Origin: Oceanobacillus jeddahensis
GTDB taxonomy: Bacteria > Bacillota > Bacilli > Bacillales > Amphibacillaceae
Assembly (NCBI RefSeq): GCF_000750635.1
Contig: NZ_CCDM010000001.1
Span: 1-64,000, forward strand
DNA: 64,000 bases
Reading direction: 5' to 3'
In this document: piece after piece, positions 42,762-57,074 of the stretch
Numbering within the stretch: the stretch's first letter is position 1
Layout: each line of letters starts with the position of its first letter
Program-made: the position numbers and the translations under genes
Notes under the pieces: generated by a model
What the model was told of the DNA's origin: nothing
The model's database searches: none
Seen by the model: the letters and a program-made list of their open reading frames with translations, nothing else

Positions 42762-44233
<1,472 letters not shown>

Positions 44234-44273
44234 TCGATTTCCTCCACTTTATTCTACAATACGAGGGAATGTA

Positions 44274-45041
44274 TTATTTAATTTTAAAAAATCGTTTCGC
44301 ATTCTCTGTGGTAATATTTCCAATCTCTGCTACTTCCATTTCACGTAATGCCGCAATATCTTCTGCTACACGAGCAACATAAGCCGGTTCATTTCTTTTT
44401 CCACGGTATGGATGCGGCGCTAAAAATGGCGCATCCGTTTCAATCAGTAATCGGTCTAAAGGAACCTGCTTTGCCACTTCTTTTGGTAATGGAGCATTTT
44501 TAAAAGTTACTGGACCGCCTAAGGAAATATAAAAATTCATATCCAGACATGTTTGGATATATTCGACAGAATCATTGTAACAGTGCATAATACCACCAAC
44601 TTCTGCAGCATTTTCTTCCTGCAGGATAGCAATAATATCCTCAGTTGCTTCCCGGTTATGAATAATAATCGGCATATTTACTTTTTTTGCAAGTGCTATT
44701 TGCTGACGAAAGACTTTCTTCTGCACATTTTTTGGTGATTTATCCCAATGATAATCTAAGCCCATTTCTCCAATTGCTACTACTTTAGGATGTTCTGCCA
44801 ATTCTTCAATCCATGTTAACTCTTTTTCTGTCATATCGATTGCATCAACAGGGTGCCAACCAACTGCAGCATAAATATTCTCATTCTCTTCAGCGATCTG
44901 TATAGCAAGCGGAATGGTTTCATGATCAAAACCAACCACAACCATATATTCCACACCTGCATCTCTTGCACGTTGAATCGTCTCTTCTCTATCTTCAGCA
45001 AACTGCCTTGCATTTAAATGAACGTGTGTGTCAAATAACAT
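44274..45041 (-). CDS. tatD: TatD family metal-dependent DNase
   Basis: YabD of B. subtilis; a TIM-barrel metal hydrolase. The 255-residue product begins MLFDTHVHLNARQF (metal HxH) and has GEMGLDYHWDKSP (about 89-101), PIIIHNREA and LIETDAPFLAP (about 199-209). I chose the ATG at 45041 with AAGGAT behind it, over an ATG three codons upstream. It follows metG. Confidence 0.95.
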   Translation of the reverse strand: MLFDTHVHLNARQFAEDREETIQRARDAGVEYMVVVGFDHETIPLAIQIAEENENIYAAVGWHPVDAIDMTEKELTWIEELAEHPKVVAIGEMGLDYHWDKSPKNVQKKVFRQQIALAKKVNMPIIIHNREATEDIIAILQEENAAEVGGIMHCYNDSVEYIQTCLDMNFYISLGGPVTFKNAPLPKEVAKQVPLDRLLIETDAPFLAPHPYRGKRNEPAYVARVAEDIAALREMEVAEIGNITTENAKRFFKIK

Positions 45042-45079
45042 TTTAATCATCCTTTTTGGTTCTCTTCTATCGAAAAGGA

Positions 45080-45102
45080 AGGAGCTGACATGATGACAGC
45101 TC
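45080..45102 (-). terminator. Terminator after metG
   Basis: GGAGCTG/CAGCTCC hairpin followed by TTCCTTTT on the minus strand, 20 nt after the metG stop. Confidence 0.7.
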
Positions 45103-45121
45103 CTGTTCCATTTATTATTGA

Positions 45122-47669
<2,548 letters not shown>

Positions 47670-47945
47670 ATGAAATCTACTGGTATTGTTCGCAAAGTTG
47701 ATGAACTTGGTCGCGTAGTTATTCCTATTGAATTACGTCGTACACTTGATATCAAAGAAAAAGATACAATGGAGATATACGTAGATAACGATCGTATTGT
47801 ATTGAAGAAATATCGTCCAAATATGACTTGTCAGATCACTGGAGAGTTAACAGATGACAATCAGACGCTGGCTGATGGCAATCTTATTCTAAGTCCTGAG
47901 GGCGCAAAAATTTTGCTGGAAGAAATTCAAAATCGTTTTAAATAA
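47670..47945 (+). CDS. abrB: Transition-state regulator AbrB
   Basis: A 91-residue DNA-binding repressor of post-exponential genes. The N-terminal swapped-hairpin domain (MKSTGIVRKVDELGRVVIPI, to about 50) is followed by the AbrB C-terminal domain. The ATG at 47670 has GGAGGA, whereas an upstream in-frame ATG does not. It is the only clearly plus-strand regular protein gene in the core region and faces metG head to head. Confidence 0.95.
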   Translation: MKSTGIVRKVDELGRVVIPIELRRTLDIKEKDTMEIYVDNDRIVLKKYRPNMTCQITGELTDDNQTLADGNLILSPEGAKILLEEIQNRFK

Positions 47946-47957
47946 TAATTGTTGTTT

Positions 47958-48016
47958 AAAAGGCGAAAAAGGGGTGACCTCTTCTGATTTCAGAGATCAC
48001 CCCTTTTTCGCCTTTA
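47958..48016 (+). terminator. Bidirectional terminator abrB/rsmI
   Basis: AAAGGCGAAAAAGGGGTGA pairs with TCACCCCTTTTTCGCCTTT, a long almost perfect stem with A- and T-runs. It lies between the convergent abrB and rsmI genes. Confidence 0.85.
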
Positions 48017-48040
48017 TAATATATGAAGCAATGGAAAGTC

Positions 48041-48922
48041 CTATTCAATATGGTAATTTTGATAAACTTCTCTTTTTGGTAAATTCCTATCTATTGCTGT
48101 TTGCTTAATTGCTTCTTTGCTTGATAAATGGTCCTTATACATTAATGCCTCTACATGTTCTTTCACGGATAATGCTTCCCACCAACTGGATTCTTGTCGA
48201 AATTGTTCTAAAGCAGACTCATTTTGTCCTTCGATGACAATAACAAACTCTCCACGCATCTCATTTTTCTTACTCCATGAAAAAAGTTCTTGAATGGTAC
48301 CTCTAACAAATTCTTCAAATTTCTTAGAGATTTCTCTTCCTATTGCTGCCTGTCGCTCGCCCAGAACCTTTTCCATCACTTCCAACGTATCCTTGATCCG
48401 GTAGGGAGATTCATAAAAGATTAAAGTAGAATTTAAAATTTTTAATTTCTCCAGAGTTTCTTTTTTGTCTTTTTTCTTCCTGGGAAGAAAACCATAAAAT
48501 GTAAAAGGTTGTGCCGTTAAACCAGAACCAACCAGTGCTACAAGAGCTGCATTGGCACCTGGTAAAACGATGACATGCAGCCCTTCCCGAATAGCTGCTT
48601 GTACCAGTTCTGAACCAGGATCAGAAATCGCTGGCATTCCCGCATCACTAACAACAGCAATGGATTCTCCATTACGGATCTTATCTAAAAGCTGTTTTTC
48701 TCTTTCCTGATGATTATGTTCATGATAGCTGACGAGAGGGGTATGAATCTCAAAATAATGAAGCAGTTTTTTCGTATTTCTGGTGTCCTCTGCAGCAATC
48801 AGCCTACATTCCTTTAAAACCCGGATAGCCCGGAACGTCATATCCTCCAAGTTTCCGATAGGCGTTGGGACGACATATAGTGCAGCATGTTCCTCAGATT
48901 GATAACTATTTTGGATGTTCAT
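48041..48922 (-). CDS. rsmI: 16S rRNA C1402 2'-O-methyltransferase
   Basis: YabC of B. subtilis. The 293-residue product has VPTPIGNLEDMTFRA (about 18-32), AAEDTRNTKKLL and the SAM-pocket SDAGMPAISDPG (about 93-104), typical of the RsmI tetrapyrrole-methylase fold. It overlaps yazA by 4 nt. Confidence 0.96.
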   Translation of the reverse strand: MNIQNSYQSEEHAALYVVPTPIGNLEDMTFRAIRVLKECRLIAAEDTRNTKKLLHYFEIHTPLVSYHEHNHQEREKQLLDKIRNGESIAVVSDAGMPAISDPGSELVQAAIREGLHVIVLPGANAALVALVGSGLTAQPFTFYGFLPRKKKDKKETLEKLKILNSTLIFYESPYRIKDTLEVMEKVLGERQAAIGREISKKFEEFVRGTIQELFSWSKKNEMRGEFVIVIEGQNESALEQFRQESSWWEALSVKEHVEALMYKDHLSSKEAIKQTAIDRNLPKREVYQNYHIE

Positions 48923-49194
48923 TCATCGCACATTCCTTTCTCATAGCCTTGAATCATTACCAGCTTCTCTTCACGAGTCAGCCTTTTCACTCTATACTCC
49001 GCACGCAAGGCATCTGATTTATTTTCAAATGTACATGTATACATAATTTCAAAAGGACCTCTGCCTCTTGTATATTTTGCCCCTTTTCCCGCTTCATGCA
49101 TACGGATTCGGTATTCTAAATTATTTGTATATCCTGTATATAGTGTCCCGTCCTTACATTTTAAAATATATATCAAATGTTCTTCACTGGCCAT
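48919..49194 (-). CDS. yazA: GIY-YIG domain protein YazA
   Basis: A 91-residue protein containing only a GIY-YIG nuclease-like domain ([20 protein letters not shown]). Its function is not well defined. The ATG at 49194 has GAGGAAG and overlaps the end of the upstream methyltransferase by 11 nt. Confidence 0.92.
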   Translation of the reverse strand: MASEEHLIYILKCKDGTLYTGYTNNLEYRIRMHEAGKGAKYTRGRGPFEIMYTCTFENKSDALRAEYRVKRLTREEKLVMIQGYEKGMCDE

Positions 49195-49927
49195 ATATAA
49201 CTTCCTCTGCCTGTTGTGTGTAAGAACCATCCTGTTCATAAATGTAAAATGGCGGCAGAATTTTCACATCTGCTTTCCCATCACGGGTTCCTTCAACCAA
49301 AAGCATATTTGCTTCTTTACCCTGTTTAGGATAAACAAATTGTATTCGTTTAGGTTCAATACGATATTTTCTAAATTGCTCTATGATATCAACTATACGT
49401 CCCGGACGATGTACCATTGCCACTTTTCCTCCAGGTTTGACATACCTTTTGCATGCCTTCACAACGTCTTCTAATGTACAGTGCAGTTCATGTCTGGCGA
49501 TAGTAAGGTATTCATTTTGATTGTGCTCTGTAGGAGAAGGCGTTTTAAAATACGGAGGGTTAACAGTAACCGTATCAAACGAACTGTGTTCAAGCGTCGT
49601 CTCCATTTCTTTTAGATCTCCATGAATCATTTGTAATTGATCATGTAAATTATTTAAAGCGACATTTCTTTTCGCCATCTGAAAAATTCGTTCCTGAATC
49701 TCCACACCTGTCATTTCTGCATTGGATTTTTTTGAAAGCAATAAAGGAATAACACCGTTTCCTGTGCACAAATCTAGAATCTTTCCTCTTTTTTTAGGGA
49801 TCGAACTAAAATGAGCTAATAATACTGCATCCAATGAAAAAGCAAAGGCAGTCGGACTTTGAATAATTTTCATTGTTTCATCTGCTAATAAATAGTCCAA
49901 TCGTTCATCATCATATAGCTCCACCAT
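49184..49927 (-). CDS. tRNA1(Val) (adenine37-N6)-methyltransferase-like (YabB)
   Basis: A 247-residue SAM methyltransferase. [17 protein letters not shown] (about 49-65) is the SAM motif and NPPYFKTP (about 125-132) the N6-adenine catalytic motif, matching the TrmN6/YabB family. The exact substrate in Bacilli is inferred from E. coli. It starts a yabB-yazA-rsmI overlapping cluster, as in B. subtilis. Confidence 0.9.
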   Translation of the reverse strand: MVELYDDERLDYLLADETMKIIQSPTAFAFSLDAVLLAHFSSIPKKRGKILDLCTGNGVIPLLLSKKSNAEMTGVEIQERIFQMAKRNVALNNLHDQLQMIHGDLKEMETTLEHSSFDTVTVNPPYFKTPSPTEHNQNEYLTIARHELHCTLEDVVKACKRYVKPGGKVAMVHRPGRIVDIIEQFRKYRIEPKRIQFVYPKQGKEANMLLVEGTRDGKADVKILPPFYIYEQDGSYTQQAEEVIYGQ

Positions 49928-49970
49928 CGATTTATCACATCCTTATCTTCACTCTGAAAAGTCGTGTCAG

Positions 49971-50003
49971 AAAAAGAGCTGCCTTCATAAGGAAGACAGC
50001 CAT
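49971..50003 (-). terminator. Terminator after yabA
   Basis: GCTGTCTTC/GAAGGCAGC hairpin followed by a T-run on the minus strand. Confidence 0.75.
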
Positions 50004-50027
50004 CCAATACGATACACTTATCGCAGC

Positions 50028-50387
50028 TTATTTCGTTTTATCAAAAAAATCTAAGCAAAAAATACAATCTTCATTTCTTCTCGGACTGCCAAATTCCAAG
50101 CTGCAAATATGAAAACCTTCTTCGTAAAGACGAGCTAAATTATCATATCCTTCTCCTGGAAAGATCCCTTTTTGCTGTTTAGAGTCACTTTGTTTTTGCT
50201 CATTTTCCACAGATTCTTCTGTAAAATTATCCAGGTGATTGCGCAAATGATGATTTTCGTGAGCTAACCGGTGATTTTCTTCAAGCAAATCACTTAGCTT
50301 TCCTTTTAAATCACCTAATTGCTCATATAATTCACCAATTTGCTTCTCCATATCGGAAACTTGATCAAATATCTCTCTGTTTCCCAC
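50028..50387 (-). CDS. yabA: Replication initiation control protein YabA
   Basis: Holds back DnaA by bridging it to the DnaN clamp. The 119-residue product has a leucine-zipper coiled coil (about 10-65) and a C-terminal zinc-binding block [20 protein letters not shown] (about 90-109). The start is GTG behind AGAGGTGA. It follows ricT by 12 nt. Confidence 0.94.
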   Translation of the reverse strand: MGNREIFDQVSDMEKQIGELYEQLGDLKGKLSDLLEENHRLAHENHHLRNHLDNFTEESVENEQKQSDSKQQKGIFPGEGYDNLARLYEEGFHICSLEFGSPRRNEDCIFCLDFFDKTK

Positions 50388-50399
50388 GATTGATCACCT

Positions 50400-51224
50400 C
50401 TATTCTGTGACTTGTGCTACAATTCCTTTTTCAATTAATTCATCTAATGTATACTCCACAACACGTTCTTTGTCTAAAAGTTCAATTTGAATCATTTTCT
50501 CTAATATATTCAAGCCAACAACCTTTCCTTCTCCGTGTGGTGTCGGCATTGTTTCTCCAATATCAGGTAAGTCTCTTTTTGCAGTTTCATACTCATCATT
50601 TTCATATTTTAAGCAGCACATTAATCTTCCACATAAACCGGATATCTTTGCTGGGTTTAAAGAAAGATTTTGATCCTTTGCCATCTTTATCGAAACTGGT
50701 TCAAAGTCTCCTAAAAATGTTGAGCAACAAAGCATACGCCCACAAGGACCGATTCCTCCAAGCATTTTTGCTTCGTCTCTGACTCCAATTTGTCTAAGTT
50801 CAATACGTGTTTTGAACATCGATGCAAGATCTTTTACAAGGTTTCTAAAATCAACTCTTCCGTCAGCTGTAAAATAGAAAATGATTTTATTACGGTCAAA
50901 CGTATATTCTACATCTACTAGATTCATATCTAGCTGATGTTGCGTAATTTTATTGGTACATATGTCAAAGGCTTTTTTCGCCTGATCTTGATTTTCTACA
51001 ACGGTTCGCTTATCCTTTTCATTTGCAACCCGAATTACTTTCTTTAAAGGTAAAACTACGTCTTCTTCATCTACTTGCTTTTCCGTGATGACTACTTTTC
51101 CAAATTCTATTCCTCTTACTGTCTCCACAATCACATAGCTATCTGGAGTTACCGGATAAGAGTCTGGATCGAAATAGTAGATTTTACCAGCTTTCTTAAA
51201 ACGTACGCCAATAACTTCTAACAT
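50400..51224 (-). CDS. ricT: RicT, PSP1-domain subunit of the RicAFT complex
   Basis: YaaT of B. subtilis; with RicA and RicF it carries Fe-S clusters and affects RNA maturation, competence and sporulation. The 274-residue product has a central PSP1 domain with the cysteine-rich blocks GPCGRMLCCSTFLGDF (about 159-174) and GLCGRLMCCLKYE (about 197-209). It starts 4 nt after the holB stop. Confidence 0.95.
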   Translation of the reverse strand: MLEVIGVRFKKAGKIYYFDPDSYPVTPDSYVIVETVRGIEFGKVVITEKQVDEEDVVLPLKKVIRVANEKDKRTVVENQDQAKKAFDICTNKITQHQLDMNLVDVEYTFDRNKIIFYFTADGRVDFRNLVKDLASMFKTRIELRQIGVRDEAKMLGGIGPCGRMLCCSTFLGDFEPVSIKMAKDQNLSLNPAKISGLCGRLMCCLKYENDEYETAKRDLPDIGETMPTPHGEGKVVGLNILEKMIQIELLDKERVVEYTLDELIEKGIVAQVTE

Positions 51225-51228
51225 TTTT

Positions 51229-52218
51229 TCACCTCTGTATTTGAAGCGCTAGTTGTTCAATAACCAATGTTGGCTGAACATTTGCCTTTAATTTTCTTTT
51301 CGCCATTAAAATCTGATTTAAAATAGTCAATAATTGAGCTTGCGAAAAAGTGATGAGCCTCTTTTCCAGCTTGGATGGATCATTGGATAATAGTATCGTA
51401 TTGGCGTCTGTATATATATGTTGATGTAATATATCTTTAAATCCTAGTATTAATAAGTCCAAACCTCGTTCTTGACTTTCTCTGTCTTTAAAATGAGGTA
51501 TCCAATATTGATGGATATATGTGTAAATATCCTCAGGCTGTGTAGTATACATTTCTACCCATTGTATCACTATTTTTCGCGCCCCTGCAAACCAATCATC
51601 TTGGGCAAGTTCAAGTGCTTCGGTTAAACTATTCGTCAGTACGCTCAAAAGCTTAGCGTCCATCTCATTTAACCCTTCTTGCTGTAATTTTTCTTGTAAG
51701 GTTCCTGGTGCAAGCGGTTGTAAATCAATAATCTGGCAGCGTGATCGAATGGTGGACAGCATAGCATGACCATTCTCTGTAAGCATCATAGCAGTTGTTT
51801 CTATGCTTGGCTCTTCTAAAAATTTCAATAGACGGTTGGCAGCATTTACTGTTAATGTATCTGCATCCTTAATGATATAAACTTTCTGATTTGATTCCAT
51901 TCCGGAATACGTAAACTCTTTCTGCAAATTTCGTACCTGTTCTATCTTAATAGAGGCTCCGTCTGGCTCAATCCAATGCATATCCGGATGATTTCCAGAG
52001 TCAATCCGCTGGCAATTGATACAGTTATTACATGGATTGACTCCCTGCCGATTCATACAAAACAAATATTTTGCCAGCAGAAGTGCCATTTCTTTTTTGC
52101 CGGTTCCTCTATCTCCTTGGAATAAATAAGCATGGGAGATACGATTTTTATTTATACTGTTCATAATGGTTCGACTTGCCACAGGTTGTATTTTTTCGAT
52201 CTCTTCCCATGTCTGCAT
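51229..52218 (-). CDS. holB: DNA polymerase III delta' subunit
   Basis: Part of the clamp-loader with tau (dnaX, 58.4 kb). The 329-residue product has an AAA+ fold with GDRGTGKKEMALLLAK (about 35-50) and a four-cysteine zinc module within CMNRQGVNPCNNCINC. As usual for delta', ATPase catalytic residues look partly degenerate. The ATG at 52218 has AGGTGGAAG; an upstream in-frame start lacks support. Confidence 0.95.
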   Translation of the reverse strand: MQTWEEIEKIQPVASRTIMNSINKNRISHAYLFQGDRGTGKKEMALLLAKYLFCMNRQGVNPCNNCINCQRIDSGNHPDMHWIEPDGASIKIEQVRNLQKEFTYSGMESNQKVYIIKDADTLTVNAANRLLKFLEEPSIETTAMMLTENGHAMLSTIRSRCQIIDLQPLAPGTLQEKLQQEGLNEMDAKLLSVLTNSLTEALELAQDDWFAGARKIVIQWVEMYTTQPEDIYTYIHQYWIPHFKDRESQERGLDLLILGFKDILHQHIYTDANTILLSNDPSKLEKRLITFSQAQLLTILNQILMAKRKLKANVQPTLVIEQLALQIQR

Positions 52219-52395
52219 AATTACTTCCACCTTTAAACATAAGCTTCTTCTATTCATGTCACAAAAAGCTAAGCTTCTTCTTGTTCCGTTTTTTTGTCCT
52301 TTGGGAACACATATTTATGGGTACCATAGCCGAAATTCCTTTAAATCCATTGTTTCTCTACTATTTTTCTATCATGCAAAACAGGGCTTAATAAC

Positions 52396-52827
52396 TCATG
52401 TATAAATATTAACTAACAACCCTTTAATCTCTCCAATTAATCCAAGAATATCAATGGTTTTCTTTTCTTCATCCATTAAATCTTCTGCTAATTGGGCAAT
52501 TTTATCATCGATGACTTTTACCAAAGACAATTGTCTGCTTCCTTGCATGCTAAAGCTTTGTTTTTTCTCTAAAAGATACCCTTCTGATGTTGCTTTTTCC
52601 AGAAAACCTTTTACCATTCGCTTAAACTTCACTAATTCACGAAAGGAACGATAACGGCTCAGTTTATCACCCTGTTCCGCAATCTGCTTCACCATTTGCG
52701 TGAATTCCTGTGTTTTCAGCTGTTCCGATTGGGATTGAACAAGATTTTGAAAAGAGGTGTTATTTGTCTGCGCCGGGCGCTTCAAGTTGCCATCTCTTGG
52801 TGTTAATATCTCACTGGAAATCTTCAT
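52396..52827 (-). CDS. yaaR: DUF327 protein YaaR
   Basis: A 143-residue helical protein of unknown function, with the family block SRYRSFRELVKFKRMVKGFLEKATSEGY (described in part, about 54-82). It lies between darA and holB, as in B. subtilis. The 177-nt gap to holB has no gene. Confidence 0.9.
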   Translation of the reverse strand: MKISSEILTPRDGNLKRPAQTNNTSFQNLVQSQSEQLKTQEFTQMVKQIAEQGDKLSRYRSFRELVKFKRMVKGFLEKATSEGYLLEKKQSFSMQGSRQLSLVKVIDDKIAQLAEDLMDEEKKTIDILGLIGEIKGLLVNIYT

Positions 52828-52873
52828 TGTTCTCCCCCTCTCGTTTGGTCATGTGTAAAAGCGATTCTATCTT

Positions 52874-53209
<336 letters not shown>

Positions 53210-53308
53210 TCAGCCCCTTTTGGCTTATTTATTTTAGAAAATCTTGTATTCGCTCACTTTTTACTTATACAAGAATGTACCGACTTCAATGTCCCAAAAA
53301 TGTCTTCT

Positions 53309-53362
53309 GTAGGACGAGTAATCTTAGTAATGTTGTCAGTTAATGCGACCGCTACGGGCGTA
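53309..53362 (+). repeat. Degenerate repeat, copy D
   Basis: GGACGAGTAATCTTAG followed by GTTGTCAG...GCGACC resembles copy C in the same order. The loop has two changes (GAGTAATCTTA) and no stem is left, so this is a decayed copy between tmk and darA. Confidence 0.5.
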
Positions 53363-53396
53363 GAGAACAGTCAAAATTCCTTAAATATATCGTTTT

Positions 53397-54041
53397 TTAT
53401 ACCTCTCTATCGTGTAAAAAGGTAGTAATTCTTTCTAACACATCGTGATAGACTACTTCAAGCGAACGTTCCGCATCCACTGTTTGAAAACGCTCTGGAA
53501 AACGAGACCTAATTAACTGATATCCCTCATACACTTTCTCATGAAATTCAAGCGTTTCTAAATCCAAGCGATTTTTCTCTCTATCTGCATTTGCTGATAT
53601 GCGCTCCAGCCCTTTTTGAGGGCTAATATCAAAATAGAAGGTTACATCCGGCATACAATCCTGAATGACAAATTTATTGATAGCATATACCTCATCTACC
53701 CCAATACCTCTTGCATATCCTTGATATACCAGACTGCTATCTACAAAGCGATCACATAATACAATTTTTCCTTTTTCTAATGCAGGAAAAACCTTTTCTA
53801 CAAGGTGTTGCCTTCTTGCTGCTGCATATAATAATGCTTCTGTTCTTTCTTCCATTTCAAGATGGAGAGGGTCATGAATAATCTCTCTAATCTTCTCAGA
53901 AATATGGATACCGCCTGGTTCTCTCGTTTTGATTACCTCTATTCCCTGTGCCGTCAGTTCTTCATAAACTTGATTTAGAATGGTAGTCTTGCCAGCTCCC
54001 TCGCCGCCTTCAAATGTTATAAACAAACCAGTTGTCATCAT
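53397..54041 (-). CDS. tmk: Thymidylate kinase
   Basis: Converts dTMP to dTDP. The 214-residue product shows the P-loop [11 protein letters not shown] (about 9-19), the DR(F/Y) motif [13 protein letters not shown] (about 95-107) and TREPGG. Its first ATG overlaps the stop of the decarboxylase gene (ATGA), so the two are coupled; a second ATG three bases on is equally possible. Confidence 0.96.
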   Translation of the reverse strand: MMTTGLFITFEGGEGAGKTTILNQVYEELTAQGIEVIKTREPGGIHISEKIREIIHDPLHLEMEERTEALLYAAARRQHLVEKVFPALEKGKIVLCDRFVDSSLVYQGYARGIGVDEVYAINKFVIQDCMPDVTFYFDISPQKGLERISANADREKNRLDLETLEFHEKVYEGYQLIRSRFPERFQTVDAERSLEVVYHDVLERITTFLHDREV

Positions 54042-55459
54042 CGTTCCCCTTTATTTCTATATATGCGTAGCCTCGAGTCCCTATGCTGTATTCGAACACC
54101 TTGTTCCACTAATTTTTTTAATTGCGTTATATGAACCTCTTTGATTTTTTCTCCTTTTAAAAGAAGTGGAATACCGGGCGGGTAAGGTATAACCGCCTCA
54201 GCAGCTATTTCTCCTACACTTTCCTCCATTGAGACCTGGTACGTTGAATAATAGTGCATTTCTTGATAAGACAAATCTAATTCCTGAATCTTTTCTGGAA
54301 AAAAATTTGTCCTCTCTATTGTAGCATGATTTGGTGATTTTTTTAATGGATGGCCCATTGTTTTCAACCTTTTTTCTAACCTATCTGTTTGTTCAAACGG
54401 AGCAAGCCCATGAACAAATAAAATTTGCTCTTCTGTAGCAAGTTCCGGGAAAATCTCTGCTTTTTCGAGTAACTGCACCACCGATTTTGTCGAAAAAGAA
54501 TGTTTCACGTGGAACGTTAGCTTTAATGGATCAGCTGATGGAACAAACTCCCAAAAAGGAAAAGCAGAAAGGATGTTTTTTATATGTTCGACACTTTTTA
54601 TCGTTTTTAGTTGATTTTCTTCTGAAAAATTTGCTAAAAAGTACCTTGCTATATCTAAAGAAGCCATAAGCACATACGATGGACTGCTCGATTGAACAAT
54701 TTGTAAATAATGCGCCAGCTGAGATAAATTAATACGTGATGTCATAACATGTAAATAGGAGCCCATTGTCATTGCCGGGGCCATTTTATGAGCGGAATGT
54801 ACCACAGCATCAGCCCCTAACTGAATCGCTGATACAGGAAAAGCATCCCCCAATGAAAAATGAACACCATGCGCTTCATCTACTAGTACAGCTATATTAT
54901 GCTGGTGGGCTTTTTCAATCATTGCTTTCAGGTGATAGGTTTGCCCGAAATAATCGGGATATGTAAGGATTAATGCTTTTGCCTCCGGATGCTGTTCTAT
55001 AGCTGCTGCTACCGTTTCGTAGCTTGGGCTGGTAAATCTTTGTACATTTTCTTCCCAATCCGGTGCTAAAAAAACGGGCTTGGCACCTGCTAACTCTACC
55101 CCATTCATGACAGATTTATGGCAATTACGCTGAACAAGAATTTTATCTTCCTGCTTACAAGTGGCAAGTATCATCGCCAAATTTCCCACTGTCGATCCAC
55201 CAATGAGAAAGAAAGTGTGCTGCGTCTTAAAAAAATCTGCTGCTAAGCTTTCCGCTTCCGCAATGACACCTGTAGGAGCATGTAAATCATCCATTCCTGT
55301 AATTTCTGTTACATCCCACCGGAGCAGCTGTTGAAACTCCGCGAGGTAGGCAGACGCAAATACTTGTCCATGCTTATGACCTGGCACATGGAAAGAGATT
55401 GGATTATTTTTTGCAAATGCTTGTAAATGCTCTGCTAATGGCATACGCTGTTGATCCAT
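54038..55459 (-). CDS. PLP-dependent Orn/Lys/Arg decarboxylase family protein (YaaO-like)
   Basis: A 473-residue fold-type I PLP enzyme. The N-terminus ([12 protein letters not shown], about 20-31) and the PLP-lysine block [15 protein letters not shown] (lysine near 222) are typical, as is [11 protein letters not shown]. The substrate (arginine, lysine or ornithine) cannot be decided from sequence. It takes the place of yaaO in B. subtilis; xpaC and yaaN, found next to it there, are missing. Confidence 0.9.
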   Translation of the reverse strand: MDQQRMPLAEHLQAFAKNNPISFHVPGHKHGQVFASAYLAEFQQLLRWDVTEITGMDDLHAPTGVIAEAESLAADFFKTQHTFFLIGGSTVGNLAMILATCKQEDKILVQRNCHKSVMNGVELAGAKPVFLAPDWEENVQRFTSPSYETVAAAIEQHPEAKALILTYPDYFGQTYHLKAMIEKAHQHNIAVLVDEAHGVHFSLGDAFPVSAIQLGADAVVHSAHKMAPAMTMGSYLHVMTSRINLSQLAHYLQIVQSSSPSYVLMASLDIARYFLANFSEENQLKTIKSVEHIKNILSAFPFWEFVPSADPLKLTFHVKHSFSTKSVVQLLEKAEIFPELATEEQILFVHGLAPFEQTDRLEKRLKTMGHPLKKSPNHATIERTNFFPEKIQELDLSYQEMHYYSTYQVSMEESVGEIAAEAVIPYPPGIPLLLKGEKIKEVHITQLKKLVEQGVRIQHRDSRLRIYRNKGER

Positions 55460-55744
55460 TTGTTTGCCTCATTTCTTTTTATATCTAAATAAACAAACCA
55501 ATTCATTCAAACTGATTTGTTTATTTTATATTTCACTTTATTATAACAAGCAGAGATAGTGGAATAAAAATTAAAAGAATAACTACAGTATATAATGAAA
55601 TCCTATTTCTACCAGAATAGCTAAACTGGTACACAGACCCTGAATAGCTTGGGATTGATCGTCTTCGATGTGCTTATATTTAGTACTTAATCATTTTACT
55701 GCATCAAAATCTTTAGGGGCTAAAATATATACTTTTCCACTATG
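55460..55744 (-). other. gin-decarboxylase intergenic region
   Basis: AT-rich gap. An 11-bp perfect stem AAATAAACAAA/TTTGTTTATTT lies at 55487-55526, 28 nt upstream of the decarboxylase start, in its leader. It could be an operator or an RNA hairpin. I see no gene in the rest. Confidence 0.45.
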
Positions 55745-55770
55745 AAAAAAAGCCTTTGCACGCAAAGACT
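55745..55770 (-). terminator. Terminator after gin
   Basis: AGTCTTTGC pairs with GCAAAGGCT and is followed by a run of T on the minus strand. Confidence 0.75.
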
Positions 55771-55788
55771 TGTTAAAAGGGGATTATT

Positions 55789-55986
55789 TTAAGAGTGTAA
55801 TGTTGATTGATTAATATTTTTTAACTTTGAGAGATAGTATTGATACTTTTCTTCCCGCGGTTCCGTATGAATCATATTATGCTCACATTCCTTACATAGA
55901 AACATAGCGTACAAGTGAATCCCATCTTCCTTTGGTTCCTCACAAATTCCACAATATTCATATTCTTGAACCTTTTGCTGTTTCAT
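55789..55986 (-). CDS. csfB: Anti-sigma-G factor Gin (CsfB)
   Basis: A small zinc protein that keeps sigma-G (and sigma-E) quiet until the right stage. The 65-residue product has CGICEEPKEDGIHLY (about 12-26) and CKECEH (about 32-37), the two zinc-binding cysteine pairs, and YYLSKLKNI at the end, closely matching B. subtilis CsfB. It has GGAGGTGG upstream and a sigma-F promoter about 20 nt before that. Confidence 0.92.
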   Translation of the reverse strand: MKQQKVQEYEYCGICEEPKEDGIHLYAMFLCKECEHNMIHTEPREEKYQYYLSKLKNINQSTLHS

Positions 55987-56006
55987 TTCTCCACCTCCGT
56001 TAAAAA

Positions 56007-56036
56007 TAGTATCTCCTAATCTAACGGATGTTATAC
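56007..56036 (-). promoter_or_regulatory. Sigma-F promoter of gin
   Basis: On the minus strand GTATA (56032-56036), a 15-bp spacer and GGAGATACTA (56007-56016), a full match to GYATA-15-GGnnAnAnTr. csfB is a known sigma-F gene. Confidence 0.8.
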
Positions 56037-56100
56037 CTGAAAAATATATTATGAAGCAATATTACTAGTGGAAGAAATATAAGGGCAGCCAAACAGCGTC

Positions 56101-56364
56101 TCAAAGAATAAATAAATGAATAGCTGCAAGAGAACCAACACCAAATACACCAAGAAATCCAGAAACCAGAACCGTAAATAGATTAATTGGAATATGCAGA
56201 CCCACAGCCCCTCCAAATACATTCAAGAAAAACAGCAATAGTACGCCTATCCCTATCCTAACCGTTGCTTTTCCAACATACTTCATTGGTTTTACTGGCG
56301 CACCTACGATAAATAAAAGAATAATTAATCCAATAATCGTTCCAATAAATAGTGTTGAACTCAT
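56101..56364 (-). CDS. bofA: Pro-sigma-K processing inhibitor BofA
   Basis: Membrane protein that inhibits the SpoIVFB protease until the forespore signal. The 87-residue product has hydrophobic segments at about 3-22, 37-55 and 62-85, with the conserved GLHIPINLFTVLVSGFLG block. The ATG at 56364 is used; a GTG four codons upstream is also possible. Confidence 0.92.
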   Translation of the reverse strand: MSSTLFIGTIIGLIILLFIVGAPVKPMKYVGKATVRIGIGVLLLFFLNVFGGAVGLHIPINLFTVLVSGFLGVFGVGSLAAIHLFIL

Positions 56365-56461
56365 CCCTCTCCCCACTTTCCATACATCGCTTTTACCTAT
56401 TTCTATGATTGGAGCGAAACGATTAGAACAGATTTAACAAGTGGATAAGTCTATTTATATT

Positions 56462-56986
56462 CTATTCCGTCTCATTGGCAGATTTCTTCTTCAACTGCTG
56501 AGAACGAATGATAAATAAAGTTATCGTCCCTGCAAACAGAAGAATAATAAATAGTAAAGACCATGTATTCATATAAGACGGAAAGCCTTTCGCAACACGA
56601 ATACTATTTAAAGTGATTATAAAAGGAAAAAGAATGGCTATTTCATTTTTTAACAAATTCACTAACATTCTAGAATTGATATATTGATCTTTCACATTTG
56701 CTTCTGTTAGATTCCTCTAATTAAATAAATGTGGAAACCTCTCCAGAATGGTCATTCCAATCCATAACAGTAACCCAATGGCTAAAGGAATGAATAGCTC
56801 TTCTCTTCCTCCCCATCGTGTTACTTCACCAGACGCATTATAATGACCCGGTATCTGACTTGGAATGGAACTCCATGTGAAAATAATATAAAAAATCACC
56901 CCGGCGAAACTCACGAAGCCAAGAGTATTGAAAACTTTTTCTATAAAGGTTATTTTTAATTTAAGAATTGGCGGATTGTTTTCCAT
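56462..56986 (-). pseudogene. DUF1648-type membrane protein broken by one in-frame stop
   Basis: Two adjacent reading frames on the minus strand are the same frame. The first (89 residues from the ATG at 56986) has a DUF1648-like region IPGHYNASGEVTRWGGREELFIP and stops at TAG (56717-56719). Translation straight through continues RNLTEANVKDQYINSRML with two further membrane helices to 56462, giving about 173 residues, the usual length as I recall it. A single base change from a sense codon (for example TAT) would explain it. It is absent from the B. subtilis recR-bofA interval. A sequencing error is possible. Confidence 0.75.
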
Positions 56987-57074
56987 AATAAGCATCACCT
57001 CTTCTTTTTTGGGGCAGTAAAAAAGAATCAAGCAGCTTAACACATACATGATTCTTTTACAAAATTAGATTCTT

